The notes under the pieces are model-generated. The model was not told where the DNA came from, made no database searches, and worked only from the letters and a program-made list of their open reading frames with translations. Positions 63,571-64,000 of a DNA stretch of 64,000 nt are shown piece after piece. The stretch is from contig NZ_CAJNAT010000024.1 of assembly GCF_905220705.1 (NCBI RefSeq), positions 62,001 to 126,000 on the forward strand. Direction: 5' to 3'. Numbering within the stretch: position 1 is the first letter of the stretch; each line of letters starts with the position of its first letter. The DNA comes from Paraburkholderia domus. Its GTDB lineage: Bacteria > Pseudomonadota > Gammaproteobacteria > Burkholderiales > Burkholderiaceae. A program made the translations under genes and the position numbers.

Positions 63571-64000
63571 TTATGAGTGCACGGCGTCTAAACGCCAGGG
63601 TTCGCGCTGCATTGCTTTGCATGGGCCTTTTAGCGATCGCGCCTGCGTTCGCTACGACACCCGAGTTCGCGACTGTCACACCAGAGCATCCGATTGCGCT
63701 GCCGGAAGACAGCGGCGCACACCCGGCTTTTCGCACCGAATGGTGGTACGCGACGGGCTGGCTCACGACACCGGACAATCAGCCGCTCGGTTTCCAGATC
63801 ACTTTCTTTCGCTCGGCAACTGGTCACGACCCTGCGGACCCCAGTGCATTCGCACCATCGCAATTGATCATTGCCCATGCCGCGTTAAGCGATCCTGCAC
63901 TCGGCCATCTTGCGCACGACCAGCGCATTGCCCGCGAAGGCTTCGGGCTGGCGTATGCGAAGCCGGACAATACCGACGTCAAACTCGACACATGGAAAAT
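63571..64000 (+). CDS. AttH/CrtC-like lipocalin-domain secreted protein (3'-truncated)
   Basis: The first 143 codons, running off the window edge. A signal peptide (MSARRLNARVRAALLCMGLL...AFA) is followed by AHPAFRTEWWYATGWLTT and PLGFQITFFRS, the typical start of AttH/hydroxyneurosporene-synthase (CrtC-like) proteins. Members encoded with an ABC ATPase and a long FtsX permease form an export unit of the AttEFGH kind. The ATG at 63571 lies 160 bp after the permease stop; upstream in-frame stops exclude an earlier start. Confidence 0.85.

Overview
The window looks like a stretch of a Burkholderia-group chromosome, most likely Paraburkholderia and probably a secondary replicon. This is inferred from high GC with strongly GC-biased third positions, typical betaproteobacterial gene orders (betIBA, soxBDAG, choline/betaine ABC genes with a GlxA-type AraC regulator, cyoABCD) and many small secreted proteins of Burkholderia type. 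I saw no rRNA, tRNA, transposase, prophage or CRISPR array.

Layout. (1) 1-18 kb is a choline/betaine/sarcosine island: betI (partial), betB and betA make glycine betaine. After an MFS transporter come soxBDAG (sarcosine to glycine plus 5,10-methylene-THF) and sdaA (serine to pyruvate), with a divergent GlxA-type regulator. A choV-choW-gbdR-like-choX unit takes up choline or betaine and senses the pathway. The enzymes for betaine to dimethylglycine to sarcosine are not here. (2) 18-24.5 kb holds small exported proteins, a ferritin-like/VIT1 iron transporter and a tartrate/malate-type dehydrogenase with its MFS permease under a divergent LysR regulator. (3) 24.5-41.3 kb is an acyl-CoA catabolic locus: a porin, a complete branched-chain-type ABC importer (two permeases, two ATPases, a binding protein), two acyl-CoA ligases, two acyl-CoA dehydrogenases, an SDR, a deleted SDR remnant, an IclR regulator and an MFS transporter. 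Four copies of a CTGCAWTGCAG palindrome tie its promoters together. (4) 41.5-44.6 kb has a BON-domain protein and an FMNH2-dependent monooxygenase/flavin reductase pair with a divergent XRE-cupin regulator. (5) 44.6-49.9 kb is an ECF sigma/anti-sigma/CpxP-like/DUF1800/DUF1501 cluster flanked by YXWGXW-type proteins; the DUF1501 gene is frameshifted by an exact 8-bp tandem duplication. (6) 50-52 kb has a HAD phosphatase, two decayed redox-gene remnants and a putative double-glycine-leader peptide with cysteines in its core. (7) 51.8-53.5 kb is a cysteinyl-tRNA synthetase behind what looks like a cysteine attenuator: a promoter whose start point falls on the ATG of a 25-codon leader peptide containing Cys-Cys-Cys and a fourth Cys, followed by an intrinsic terminator. 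(8) 53.6-59.4 kb has the bo3 quinol oxidase operon cyoABCD and a lone nuoM-like gene. (9) 60-64 kb has a LolD/YbbA-like ATPase, a large FtsX-type permease and the start of an AttH/CrtC-like secreted protein.

The most notable items are the cysteine leader-peptide attenuator upstream of cysS and the multi-promoter palindrome regulon of the acyl-CoA locus. Next come the GG-leader peptide and the 8-bp duplication in the DUF1501 gene. All family assignments come from reading the translated sequence; no database search was run.
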